A stretch of 28,587 nt of DNA from Ruminococcus_G sp050944415 (GTDB taxonomy: Bacteria > Bacillota > Clostridia > Lachnospirales > Lachnospiraceae): assembly GCA_050944415.1 (NCBI GenBank), contig JBMNRA010000039.1:1-28587 (forward strand), read 5' to 3'. Position numbers and translations under genes: made by a program. This document shows, one piece after another, positions 8,501 through 16,400 of this stretch. Positions within the stretch are counted from its first letter, which is position 1, and each line of letters begins with the position of its first letter. A model generated the notes under the pieces. That model made no database searches and was not told the DNA's origin. It saw nothing but the letters and a program-made list of their open reading frames with translations.

Positions 8501-10088
8501 TTATTACGATTTTGACTCCGAAGAAGTAAAAGCCTATGCGGGAAAAGCCGGATGTGATATGCCGGATAGGAACTGTCCCGTCTGCGGCGCTCCTTTGAAA
8601 AAGGAAGGTTTTGATATTCCCTTTGAAACTTTTCTGGGATTCAAAGGAAACAAAGAGCCGGATATTGACCTGAACTTTTCCGGAGATTATCAGGGAAAAG
8701 CTCATAAATACACGGAGGTTATCTTCGGTGCAGGACAGACCTTCCGTGCCGGGACCATCGGTACCCTGGCAGCCAAGACGGCGTTCGGATATGTGAAAAA
8801 GTATTACGAAGAACATGGAATCCATAAGCGAAACTGCGAGGTGGAAAGGATCGTGGAAGGCTGTACAGGTATCCGGCGCACCACAGGCCAGCATCCCGGA
8901 GGAATCATAGTTCTGCCTATCGGGGAGGATATTAATTCCTTTACTCCGGTGCAGCATCCGGCCAATGATGTCAATACAGATATCATTACCACTCATTTCG
9001 ATTATCATTCCATCGATGAAAACCTGTTGAAGCTGGATATTCTGGGGCACGATGATCCTACCATGATTCGGATGCTGGAGGATTTGACCGGTCTGGATGC
9101 CAAAACAATACCGCTGGACAATAAAGAAGTTATGAGTCTGTTTAAAAGCACCGAGGAACTGGGAATTACGCCGGAGGATATCGGCGGATGCCCGCTGGGA
9201 TGTCTGGGAATTCCGGAATTCGGAACAGATTTCGTTATTCAGATGCTCCAGGATACCAAACCTCAGTCTTTCTCAGACCTGGTAAGAATTTCCGGTCTTT
9301 CCCACGGAACCGATGTATGGCTGGGAAATGCCCAGACACTGATCCAGGAAGGAAAAGCCACCATTTCCACGGCTATCTGTACCCGAGATGATATTATGAC
9401 TTATCTGATTCAGAAGGGAGTGGAAAGCGAGCAGGCTTTTACCATAATGGAGAGTGTCAGGAAAGGAAAAGGGCTGAAACCGGAGTGGGAAGAGGAAATG
9501 AAGGCTCATGATGTTCCGGACTGGTATATCTGGTCCTGCAAAAAGATCAAATATATGTTTCCAAAGGCTCATGCAGCCGCTTACGTTATGATGGCCTACC
9601 GGATCGCCTATTACAAAATTTTTTATCCGCTGGCCTATTATGCGGCCTATTTCAGCATCCGGGCATCCGCTTTTTCCTATGAACTGATGTGCATGGGAAG
9701 GGAACGGCTGGAATATCATATGGAGGAATACCGGAAGCGTTCCGACAGCCTGACCAATAAGGAACAGGATACGGTAAAAGATATGAAAATCGTACAGGAG
9801 ATGTATGCCCGTGGATATGAATTTACACCGGTAGATCTCTATCAGGCTCAGGCACACCGGTTTCAGATTGTGGACGGTAAGCTGATGCCTGCTCTGGATA
9901 CCATAGAAGGCTTGGGTGATAAGGCGGCTGACGCGGTGGTGCTGGCGGCCAGAGACGGAAAATTTCTCTCAAAGGATGATTTCCGAAACAGAACCAAGGT
10001 AAGCAAAACGGTAATTGATCTGATGGATGAGCTGAATCTGTTCGGTGATATACCGGATTCCAATCAGATTTCCATCTTTGATTTCTGA
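5592..10088 (+). CDS. polC: DNA polymerase III alpha subunit, Gram-positive PolC type
   Basis: It is the main replicative polymerase of low-GC Gram-positives. At 1498 residues it is somewhat longer than the roughly 1440 of B. subtilis PolC. The order is: N-terminal domain (1-170); a Glu/Lys-rich linker (about 170-230); an OB fold (about 265-350); a PHP domain starting at VELHCHTKMSD (about 366) interrupted by the DEDD proofreading exonuclease (D480 and E482 in FDIETTG; later HNASFD and HHRAIDDA); and the polymerase core. The core has a zinc module (CEKC about 965, CPVC about 998) and catalytic aspartates D1024 and D1026 in PDIDLNFSGDYQ, then KLDILGHDDP. It is the last gene of the operon. Confidence 0.98.
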   Translation: MAKKFFEVFPKLLIDGELKDYIEDAQVTRVTSNPQKTRLRVYMNSSQWIHKKNIYALEQSIRDQFFSGLPMEIKIIEDFQLSRQYTPENFLEVYRDSLLLELKEYSVVLYNLLLGAKLEFDGENILKVMLPDTVISRERGEELEHILDKVFCERCHFQLQISVEYVEAKESKARLSSEQKIQEEARHVQETAEAAVHERREKEEEKKEKPKETAVRTGTKDRAKSSFKGREFRTGVRKSSNPDVIYGRDFEEDASVSIDSIAGEMGDVVIRGKILSLDTREIRNEKTILMFNVTDFTDTITVKMFLPTAQLPEVTEKIKKGAFVKIKGVTIVDKFDHELTIGSVIGIKKISDFTTSRVDTSPVKRVELHCHTKMSDMDGVTDAAALVKRAYAWGHPAIAITDHGVVQSFPEANHAMEDIDRAYRDQYAKDHPEVSKDELKKISSPFKVIYGMEAYLVDDLKGIVTNSQGQSLDGSFVVFDIETTGFSPVANKIIEIGAVRVEEGKIVDRFSSFVNPQVPISFRIENLTGINDSMVMGERTIDQVLPEFLEFSKGAVMVAHNASFDMSFIEKNCLDLGYEADFTSVDTVGMARFLLPGLNRFKLDTVAKALNVPLLNHHRAIDDAACTAEIFLRFLKMLKEREIEDLDSLNEQGQISPNTLKKLPTYHAIILAANETGRVNLYRLVSRSHLEFYNRRPRLPKSVFLKHREGLIIGSACEAGELYQALLRGAPDQEIARLVDFYDYLEIQPLGNNAFMLREDRDDVKTKEDLMDLNRKIVKLGEQFQKPVAATCDVHFMDPQDEVYRRIIMTGKGFSDADDQAPLFLRTTEEMLKEFEYLGAEKAEEVVIENPVKIAAMCEKISPIRKGKFPPVIEDSDKTLREICYNRAHEIYGDDLPRIVEERLERELNSIISNGYAVMYIIAQKLVWKSNEDGYLVGSRGSVGSSFVATMAGITEVNPLSPHYYCEKCHYYDFDSEEVKAYAGKAGCDMPDRNCPVCGAPLKKEGFDIPFETFLGFKGNKEPDIDLNFSGDYQGKAHKYTEVIFGAGQTFRAGTIGTLAAKTAFGYVKKYYEEHGIHKRNCEVERIVEGCTGIRRTTGQHPGGIIVLPIGEDINSFTPVQHPANDVNTDIITTHFDYHSIDENLLKLDILGHDDPTMIRMLEDLTGLDAKTIPLDNKEVMSLFKSTEELGITPEDIGGCPLGCLGIPEFGTDFVIQMLQDTKPQSFSDLVRISGLSHGTDVWLGNAQTLIQEGKATISTAICTRDDIMTYLIQKGVESEQAFTIMESVRKGKGLKPEWEEEMKAHDVPDWYIWSCKKIKYMFPKAHAAAYVMMAYRIAYYKIFYPLAYYAAYFSIRASAFSYELMCMGRERLEYHMEEYRKRSDSLTNKEQDTVKDMKIVQEMYARGYEFTPVDLYQAQAHRFQIVDGKLMPALDTIEGLGDKAADAVVLAARDGKFLSKDDFRNRTKVSKTVIDLMDELNLFGDIPDSNQISIFDF

Positions 10089-10173
10089 TTCAGGGGAAAT
10101 AGACGGAAAACCAGAAATGAAAATGAAATTTTTATTTAAAATTTACAAAGTTTTAATAAATGAAGAAATTTCG

Positions 10174-10202
10174 TTGACTTTGGCTTGAAGAAAGAATAAA
10201 AT
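10174..10202 (+). promoter_or_regulatory. Promoter of the amt leader
   Basis: TTGACT (10174-10179) and TAAAAT (10197-10202) are separated by exactly 17 nt, each matching consensus at 5 of 6 positions. The predicted start near 10209 would give a leader of about 200 nt before the amt ATG. No comparable promoter is visible between the terminator ending at 10346 and the gene. Confidence 0.65.
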
Positions 10203-10217
10203 AAAATGCGAGAAGAG

Positions 10218-10254
10218 CAAAGGCGCCGTAGGATATCAACGGTGCCTTTGTTTT
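10218..10254 (+). terminator. Hairpin with short U-tract after polC (leader hairpin 1)
   Basis: A 12-bp stem (10218-10229 with 10239-10250, one G-U pair) closes a 9-nt loop and is followed by TTTT. It could end polC operon transcripts. Because the amt promoter lies upstream of it, it is also the first hairpin of the amt leader. The U-tract is short, so termination may be partial. Confidence 0.55.
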
Positions 10255-10258
10255 GCTG

Positions 10259-10278
10259 ATACCAAAAGAATATGGTAT
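10259..10278 (+). other. Leader hairpin 2 upstream of amt
   Basis: ATACCA (10259-10264) pairs perfectly with TGGTAT (10273-10278) around the 8-nt loop AAAGAATA. It lies between hairpin 1 and the competing hairpin/terminator pair. Its role is unknown; it could be a protein-binding or ligand-sensing element. Confidence 0.4.
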
Positions 10279-10296
10279 GCAGTCATTAAAAAGGCC

Positions 10297-10317
10297 GTAT
10301 AACACGAAGGTGTGTAT
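10297..10317 (+). promoter_or_regulatory. Candidate antiterminator hairpin in the amt leader
   Basis: ACAC (10302-10305) pairs with GTGT (10310-10313) around a GAAG loop. Further weaker pairs extend to 10297 and 10317 if A10301 is bulged. The right arm (10310-10317) is the same sequence that forms the left arm of the downstream terminator, so the two structures exclude each other. Confidence 0.4.
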
Positions 10318-10346
10318 TTCTGAAAAAAGAAATATGCACTTTTTTT
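10310..10346 (+). terminator. Intrinsic terminator inside the amt leader (attenuator)
   Basis: A 12-bp stem (10310-10321 with 10328-10339, two internal G-U pairs) closes a GAAAAA loop and is followed by seven T (10340-10346). It lies 63 nt before the amt start, with no promoter visible after it. This implies that amt expression must pass through this terminator. Confidence 0.7.
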
Positions 10347-10409
10347 GTGGAAACTTTCCATGAGGCGCCGCAGGGGATGTTTTGGAGAGCCGTATGAGGA
10401 GGAATGATT

Positions 10410-12137
10410 ATGTATTCAGCTACAGATGTAATTTGGGTATTAGTTGCCGCAATTCTGGTGTTTTTTATGCAGGCGGGATTTGCGCTTTGTGAGGCTGGTC
10501 TTACCCGTGCCAAGAATACTGGAAATATTCTCATGAAAAATATGATGGATTTCTGTATAGGAACTCCTTGCTATTGGCTGGTTGGGTTTGGATTGATGTT
10601 TGCAGGGGCAGGACCGCTGATCGGAGGACTGGATCCGCTGATTCAGGGCAGCTATGATTTTGGAACTCTTCCCACCTGGTGCTATGCCATATTTCAGACG
10701 GTTTTCTGTGCCACAGCAGCCACTATCGTGTCGGGATCCATGGCAGAGAGAACGAATTTTAAGGCTTACTGTATTTACAGCGCGGTAATCAGTCTGGTGG
10801 TATACCCCATTTCCGGCCATTGGATCTGGGGCGGAGGCTGGCTCTCTTCCTTAAATTTTCATGATTTTGCCGGTTCTACCTGTGTACATATGGTGGGAGG
10901 ATTGATTGCCTGTCTGGGCGCGGCCATGCTGGGACCACGTATTGGAAAGTATGGGAAAGACGGAAAAGCCAGGGCTATCCCAGGTCACAATATTATGGCC
11001 TGCGCACTGGGCGTATTTATTCTCTGGTTCTGTTGGTTTGGTTTCAACGGTGGTTCTACAGTGGCTATGACCACCGATGCAGATATGGAACTGGCTTCTC
11101 TGGTAATGTTTAATACCAACCTGGCAGCTGCGGTTGCTACCTGTATAGCCATGATCTTTACCTGGATCCGCTACGGAAAACCTGATGTATCTATGACTTT
11201 TAACGCTGCGTTGGCCGGCCTGGTGGCCATTACAGCAGGTTGTGACTGTGTTACCCCTGTAGGCGCATTTTTCATTGGCGCTGTTGCAGGTGTTCTGGTG
11301 GTGCTTTCCGTAGAATTTTTTGACAATATTGCGAAAATTGATGACCCTGTGGGCGCGGTATCTGTTCATATGGTGAACGGTATGTGGGGAACCATTGCGG
11401 TAGGGTTGTTCAGCAATGGAGGCGATGGCGTTGCAAGAGGACTTTTCTACGGTGGAGGATTTGCACAGCTGGGAATTCAGCTTTTAGGTATCGTTTCTGT
11501 TGCCGCATATGTTCTTGTAGTAATGTTTATAGTATTTAAGATAATTGATAAGACAGTAGGGCTTCGTGTTCCTGCAGAGGTGGAAATTGCAGGACTGGAT
11601 GTGCAAGAACACGGTCTCATCTCGGCATATGCAGGATTTTCCATTTCCGACGCATCGAATATGGAGATGGAGGTTAATGAAAATACAGATCTGGGAGAGG
11701 ATAATATCGCCAAAGCTTCTCCGCAGCAGATAGATGCGGCGGTAAAAGTGGTAAAATCTACAGTGGTAGATGGATACGACAGCGGTATTCATAAGGTAAG
11801 TATTATCTGTCGCCTTTCTAAATTTGAAGCGTTGAAAAACAGTCTGAATAAACTGGGAGTGACCGGAATCACCATGACGCAGGTAATGGGATGCGGCATT
11901 CAGCATGGCGCCAGTGAAAAATACCGAGGCGTAGAGATGGATGCAAACCTTCTTCCCAAAATAAAAGTGGAAGTAGTTATCAGCAAAATTTCCGTAGAAG
12001 CAGTAATTAATGCAGTAAAAAAAGCTCTTTATACCGGTCATATAGGAGATGGCAAGATATTTGTTTATAATGTGGCAAAAGTTGTAAAAGTCCGCACGGG
12101 AGAAGAGGATTATGCTGCTTTGCAGGATGTGGAATAG
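10410..12137 (+). CDS. amt: Ammonium transporter fused to a C-terminal PII (GlnK-like) domain
   Basis: This 575-residue protein combines an Amt channel with its PII regulator. Residues 1-400 are a typical Amt with eleven predicted membrane helices and the pore twin histidines H160 (CVHMVGG) and H320 (SVHMVNGMWG). After GLDVQEHG comes a linker (about 405-455), then a full PII domain (about 460-575) with T-loop GCGIQHGASEKYRGVEM and B-loop TGHIGDGKIFV. The tyrosine uridylylated in proteobacterial PII (RGAEY) is M510 here, while the nearby Tyr505 is kept. The ATG at 10410 is chosen because GAGGAGG lies 7 nt upstream; an ATG at 10404 is too close to it. The gene is probably controlled by the attenuator-like leader. 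Confidence 0.96.
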   Translation: MYSATDVIWVLVAAILVFFMQAGFALCEAGLTRAKNTGNILMKNMMDFCIGTPCYWLVGFGLMFAGAGPLIGGLDPLIQGSYDFGTLPTWCYAIFQTVFCATAATIVSGSMAERTNFKAYCIYSAVISLVVYPISGHWIWGGGWLSSLNFHDFAGSTCVHMVGGLIACLGAAMLGPRIGKYGKDGKARAIPGHNIMACALGVFILWFCWFGFNGGSTVAMTTDADMELASLVMFNTNLAAAVATCIAMIFTWIRYGKPDVSMTFNAALAGLVAITAGCDCVTPVGAFFIGAVAGVLVVLSVEFFDNIAKIDDPVGAVSVHMVNGMWGTIAVGLFSNGGDGVARGLFYGGGFAQLGIQLLGIVSVAAYVLVVMFIVFKIIDKTVGLRVPAEVEIAGLDVQEHGLISAYAGFSISDASNMEMEVNENTDLGEDNIAKASPQQIDAAVKVVKSTVVDGYDSGIHKVSIICRLSKFEALKNSLNKLGVTGITMTQVMGCGIQHGASEKYRGVEMDANLLPKIKVEVVISKISVEAVINAVKKALYTGHIGDGKIFVYNVAKVVKVRTGEEDYAALQDVE

Positions 12138-12171
12138 ACAATAAGACATGTATTTGTATACCTACCTGAAT

Positions 12172-12206
12172 GCGGGAGCCGGGCTGAAATTCAGCTCAGC
12201 TCCCGC
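12172..12206. terminator. Bidirectional terminator between amt and the aminotransferase gene
   Basis: GCGGGAGC (12172-12179) pairs with GCTCCCGC (12199-12206), and an inner stem GGGCTGAA/TTCAGCTC extends it almost to the centre. It lies between two convergent genes. U-rich tracts flank it only weakly. Confidence 0.65.
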
Positions 12207-12227
12207 TCTATGTGTGTTGACTGTCAT

Positions 12228-13322
12228 TTATAGAAGTTCCCGGAATGCCTTCAGAAGCCGGTCGTTCTGATCCGGTTTCATGAAGCAGAAGCGGACGTAT
12301 TTGTCATTGAGAAAGGGGAAGGTGGAGCAGTCCCGGATCATCATGCCCTGCCGGATGCAGTGGTCAAAAAGCTGGTCGGAGGTTACCGTCTCCTTCAGGA
12401 TCTGCATCAGGATGAAATTGGCGCTGGGACGGTAGACCTTTACGGAATCCCATCCGGACAGCTCCCTGAAGATGCGGTCACGCTCGGAGGAGGTCAGACT
12501 GGCGGTCTGCTCAATATATTCCTGATCCTGGAACATAAGGCGGCCGGCGATTTCCGCCAGAGAGTTGATGGTCCAGGGATTCTTTCTGGTATTGATAGCT
12601 TCACACACATCCCGGTTGCCCGTTATGGCGTATCCCAGACGGAGACCGGGAGCGGCAAAAAATTTAGAAGTTCCCCGTAAAATAATCAGGTTGTTATAAT
12701 TATTGGTAAGAGGAATGGAAGTTACCCGTTCCTCCCGGGGAGCAAATTCCGCATAAGTTTCATCCACCATCACGAAAATGCCATACTGGAGGCAGGCATC
12801 CAGAATCTGTCTCATCTGGGTACGGTTGATGGCTGTGGAGGTGGGGTTGTTGGGGTTGCACAGAATCAGAAGATCCAGGGAATCGTTAAGATGACTGCAG
12901 AAATCTTCCGTATTCAGCAAAAACCCGTCTTTTTCCTTTAAGGGATAATAATTGACGGTGCCCCCTTCCAGAGTAACCTCCCGTTCATATTCCGAGTAAG
13001 TGGGCCCCAGAATCATGGCCTTTTTGGGGTGCTGGGTCTGAATAAACAAAGAGATCAGTTCCGTGGAGCCGTTTCCAACGATAATGTTCTCAATCTGGCT
13101 GTCGGTATACCTGGCGATGCAGGTGCGCAGAGCTTTATATTCCCGGTCGGGATAGCTGGTAATGGCGTCCAGATTTTCCGCCAGAGTGTTTCTCAGAGAA
13201 AAGGAGATTCCAAGAGGATTTACATTGGCGCTGAAGCTGATAATATCTTCTTTCTTTATATGATAGATGGCCTCTATTTTTTCCATGTCACTTCCGTGAA
13301 AATGATCTTTATGCTGCAGCAT
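12228..13322 (-). CDS. PLP-dependent aminotransferase, CobD/HisC-like
   Basis: This 364-residue fold-type I PLP enzyme resembles threonine-phosphate decarboxylase (CobD) and histidinol-phosphate aminotransferase (HisC). The start KDHFHGSDMEKIE followed by DIISFSANVNPLG is typical of CobD-like proteins. Other motifs are GNGSTELI, CNPNNPTS, DETYAEF, and the PLP-binding Lys K220 in GTSKFFAAPGLRLGY. The C-terminal substrate-binding Arg region is YVRFCF. No cobalamin or histidine genes are nearby, so the substrate cannot be fixed. The RBS AAAGGA precedes the ATG, and the gene has its own promoter divergent from the 13458 operon. Confidence 0.85.
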   Translation of the reverse strand: MLQHKDHFHGSDMEKIEAIYHIKKEDIISFSANVNPLGISFSLRNTLAENLDAITSYPDREYKALRTCIARYTDSQIENIIVGNGSTELISLFIQTQHPKKAMILGPTYSEYEREVTLEGGTVNYYPLKEKDGFLLNTEDFCSHLNDSLDLLILCNPNNPTSTAINRTQMRQILDACLQYGIFVMVDETYAEFAPREERVTSIPLTNNYNNLIILRGTSKFFAAPGLRLGYAITGNRDVCEAINTRKNPWTINSLAEIAGRLMFQDQEYIEQTASLTSSERDRIFRELSGWDSVKVYRPSANFILMQILKETVTSDQLFDHCIRQGMMIRDCSTFPFLNDKYVRFCFMKPDQNDRLLKAFRELL

Positions 13323-13374
13323 GATATCAGTCCTTTCCGCAGCCGGCCAGATCGTTATTATCTTTCTGCTCCGG

Positions 13375-13403
13375 TTGCATCCAAAGTTTATGTAGTGTAT
13401 AAT
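13375..13403 (+). promoter_or_regulatory. Promoter of the 13458-19067 operon
   Basis: A perfect TATAAT (13398-13403) follows a weak TTGCAT (13375-13380) at 17-nt spacing. The leader would be about 48 nt. It overlaps the oppositely directed promoter at 13406-13433. Confidence 0.55.
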
Positions 13404-13405
13404 TC

Positions 13406-13433
13406 ATTATAGCGTTTGAAAATGAATAGTCAA
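13406..13433 (-). promoter_or_regulatory. Promoter of the CobD/HisC-like gene
   Basis: On the minus strand TTGACT (13433-13428), a 16-nt spacer and TATAAT (13411-13406) form a near-consensus promoter. Its predicted start (about 13399) falls inside the -10 box of the rightward promoter, so the two should compete for polymerase. Confidence 0.7.
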
Positions 13434-13457
13434 TAGTAGAAACACAGGTAAAAACGA

Positions 13458-16400
13458 ATGAAAAAGAGAGTAGAGCAACTGATTAACGGAAAGTTCGAAT
13501 ATGATCATCCGGCTCTGAACGTATCAGAAAAGGAGATTAATCTTCTGCTTTCCGAGGGAGAACCTCACAGAGGAGAATTTGTTTTTGCGGCAGAGGATGG
13601 CAGCGCCATTAAGGGAATGCTGGTTTCCGACAGCCGCAGAATATTACTGTCGGAGGACCGGTTTCAGGGGGGAATCATTCATGTGACTTATGGAATTGAC
13701 ACCGCCGGCCTGAAACCCGGATCAGAGGGACAGGGAAAAATTGTGATCATGAGCGATATCGGGGAGACAGTGATCCCCGTTCATTATACCATACGAAAAG
13801 GCCAGGTCAGGTCATCCAAAGGAACTCTTAAGAATCTGGATGATTTTGCTGCTTTGGCCAGAGAAGATTATCGGGAAGCCTTCCGCATATTTACGGGCAA
13901 GGATTTCCTGAATTTTTCCGCGGAGGAGAGAAAAAGCTGTCTGGGACTGTATAAAGGCATGTCTCATAACCCTGTGACCTATCAGCATATGGAGGAGTTT
14001 CTGATTGGCATGGGAAAAAAAGAACCGGTACGGCTTTCTCTGGATAAAGACAGGAAAGAAACACTGAAGCTGGAAGGTTCCATGAAAGATACCCTGTATA
14101 TCTACAGGAGCACCTGGGGATATCTGCGGGCCGAAGTGGAAACGGTGGGCGATTTCCTGGAGGTAGATAAGAAAATTATCACATCTGAGGATTTTATCGG
14201 AAGCGTCTTCGGGCTGGAATATATCATTCTGCGGGATCGTCTGGGAAAAGGAAAACGGTTTGGGAAAATACGGATCCGCACCGTCTATGGACAGCTGGAA
14301 TTTGAGGTTGTGGCATCGGCGGCGGGAGAATACGAAATCAGCATGCATGGTTTCCAGAGCAGGGTCAGACGGGACCTTACCAGAAGCTATCTGGACCGCT
14401 GTCTGCAGAAGATTGACGGCCAGCAGTTTAAGGAGCAGACGGATCAGATTTTGAAGGAGCTGAAAAATTCCGGTAATTACAGCGCTATGACGCAGCTTTA
14501 TGAAGCCTGGGTGTGTCTGGAAAATCATGAAGAGACTCAGGCGGAAAAACTGATTGCCCAGCTGGCGGACCGTACCTTTTCACCGGAGGAAAGCCAGGAA
14601 GAGGCGGCCTATCTGTATCTGGCCAGAAGAACGGGATTAAGGCAGCAAGACGCCATGGAATACAGGGAAAGAATTCATTCGCTGTACCGGAGAAATCCCA
14701 AAAGTCTGGTGCTTCTTTATATTCTGCTTCGCGACGAGGAGATCAGTCATTCGCCGGTAAAACGGCTGAGCCTGATGGAACAGCAGTTTGAATTGGGAGT
14801 TACCAGTCCGGTGTTATATTTGGAAGCCTGTCAGGTGATCCGTGAGGATGAAAATCAGTTTCGCAAGCTGACGCCTTTTATGATCCAGGTGCTGGCTTTT
14901 GCCGGCAGGAATCGGCTGCTGACGAAAGAGCTGGGAATGCGTGCGGCCTATCTGGCGTCCCATGAAAAAACTTTTAAATCCAGTGTGTACCGTATTCTCT
15001 GCAAGGTATATGAGAACTGGCCGGAGAAGGATACGGTGGAGGCCATCTGCCGTCTGGTGATGATGGGACAGCCGGGGAAAAAGGAGTATTTTAAATGGTA
15101 TGCGCTGGCAGTGGAGATGGACATCCGTATCACACGCCTGTACGAATTTTATATAGAGACCATGAGCCGTCACTATCAGGAGCCTCTGCCCAAAGCGGTC
15201 AGACTGTATTTTTCTTATCAGAACACCTTAAGCAGCGAGCGGAAGGCGTTTATTTATGCCAGGGTGGTCAGAAACAAAGAACAGGATATGGAAACCTACC
15301 GCATGTACCGGGATGCCATGGAAACATTTGCCGCTCAGAGTCTGATGGAAGGACGGATCAATGAGGATTATGCAGCCCTGTATCAGGAGTTTGTTACGGA
15401 AGTAAGAGACAGCAGTCAGGCAGGGGCTTATGCCGCCGTCATGTTTACCCATCGTCTGTACAGTGACGATCCCAAGGTGCGCAATGTGATTGTGTGTCAT
15501 GGCGCGCTGAAGGAGGAACAGAGTTACCCCTGCCGGGAAGGGGTAGCTTATATCAACATCTACAGTCCTGATGCCAGGATCCTGTTTGAAGACGCCAAAC
15601 ACCGCAGGTATGTGGCCACGGTGGATTACAATCTTCAGAAGCTTCTGGAAGAGAAGGAACCTGCACGCCAGTGCATGGCTTTTAATATTCCTGATCCCGG
15701 ACTGCTTCTGTATATCTGCGGAAGTAATCCTGAACGGACATCGGTGACGGTGAGAAATATGGGATGCTTTCAGCTGACAGCGGAATCAGATGCATTTGAG
15801 GAAGAGTACCGCTGCAAAGTGCGCAGAAAGCTGCTGGACTATTACGATAAAAATGCCGGTGATGATACTCTCAATGAGTATCTGGGACGGTTGGATTATG
15901 AAGAATTTTATAAGGTGGATTATCTCCTTCTGCAGGATATCCTTATCCGTCACGGTTTCTGCAGGGAGGCTTTTGAACTGATACAGAAATACGGATATGA
16001 GGGAATTGATACGGCGGATCTCTTCAAGCTGTGCCGGCGTCTGATTCTGGATACGGACTTTGCGGAAAACGAAGAACTTCTGTACCTGGCCTATTATGTT
16101 ATGGAACAGGGCAAATACGATGAAGTGCTGTTGGGATATCTGAGAGACGGTTATATGGGACCTGTGGATCACATGGTTCTCATTTGGGAAAGACTGAAAG
16201 GTTTTCAGATGGACGGTTATATGCTGGAGGAGGAGATTCTGCTTCTGTCCATGTATACCCGGGTAAACTTTCCGAAACTGGCCAAGGTGCTGGAAAGTTA
16301 TGTAAAAAACCGGGGAAAGGAAGTTGTAATCGCTGCTGCGTTCACGTATCTGGCCTACGGATATTTCCTGGATGATATCCGCATTGACATGTTTGTATTC

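Noticed and set aside
10206..10259. Short leader peptide (17 codons) before amt
   Set aside because: The ATG lies upstream of the predicted transcription start (about 10209) and has no RBS.
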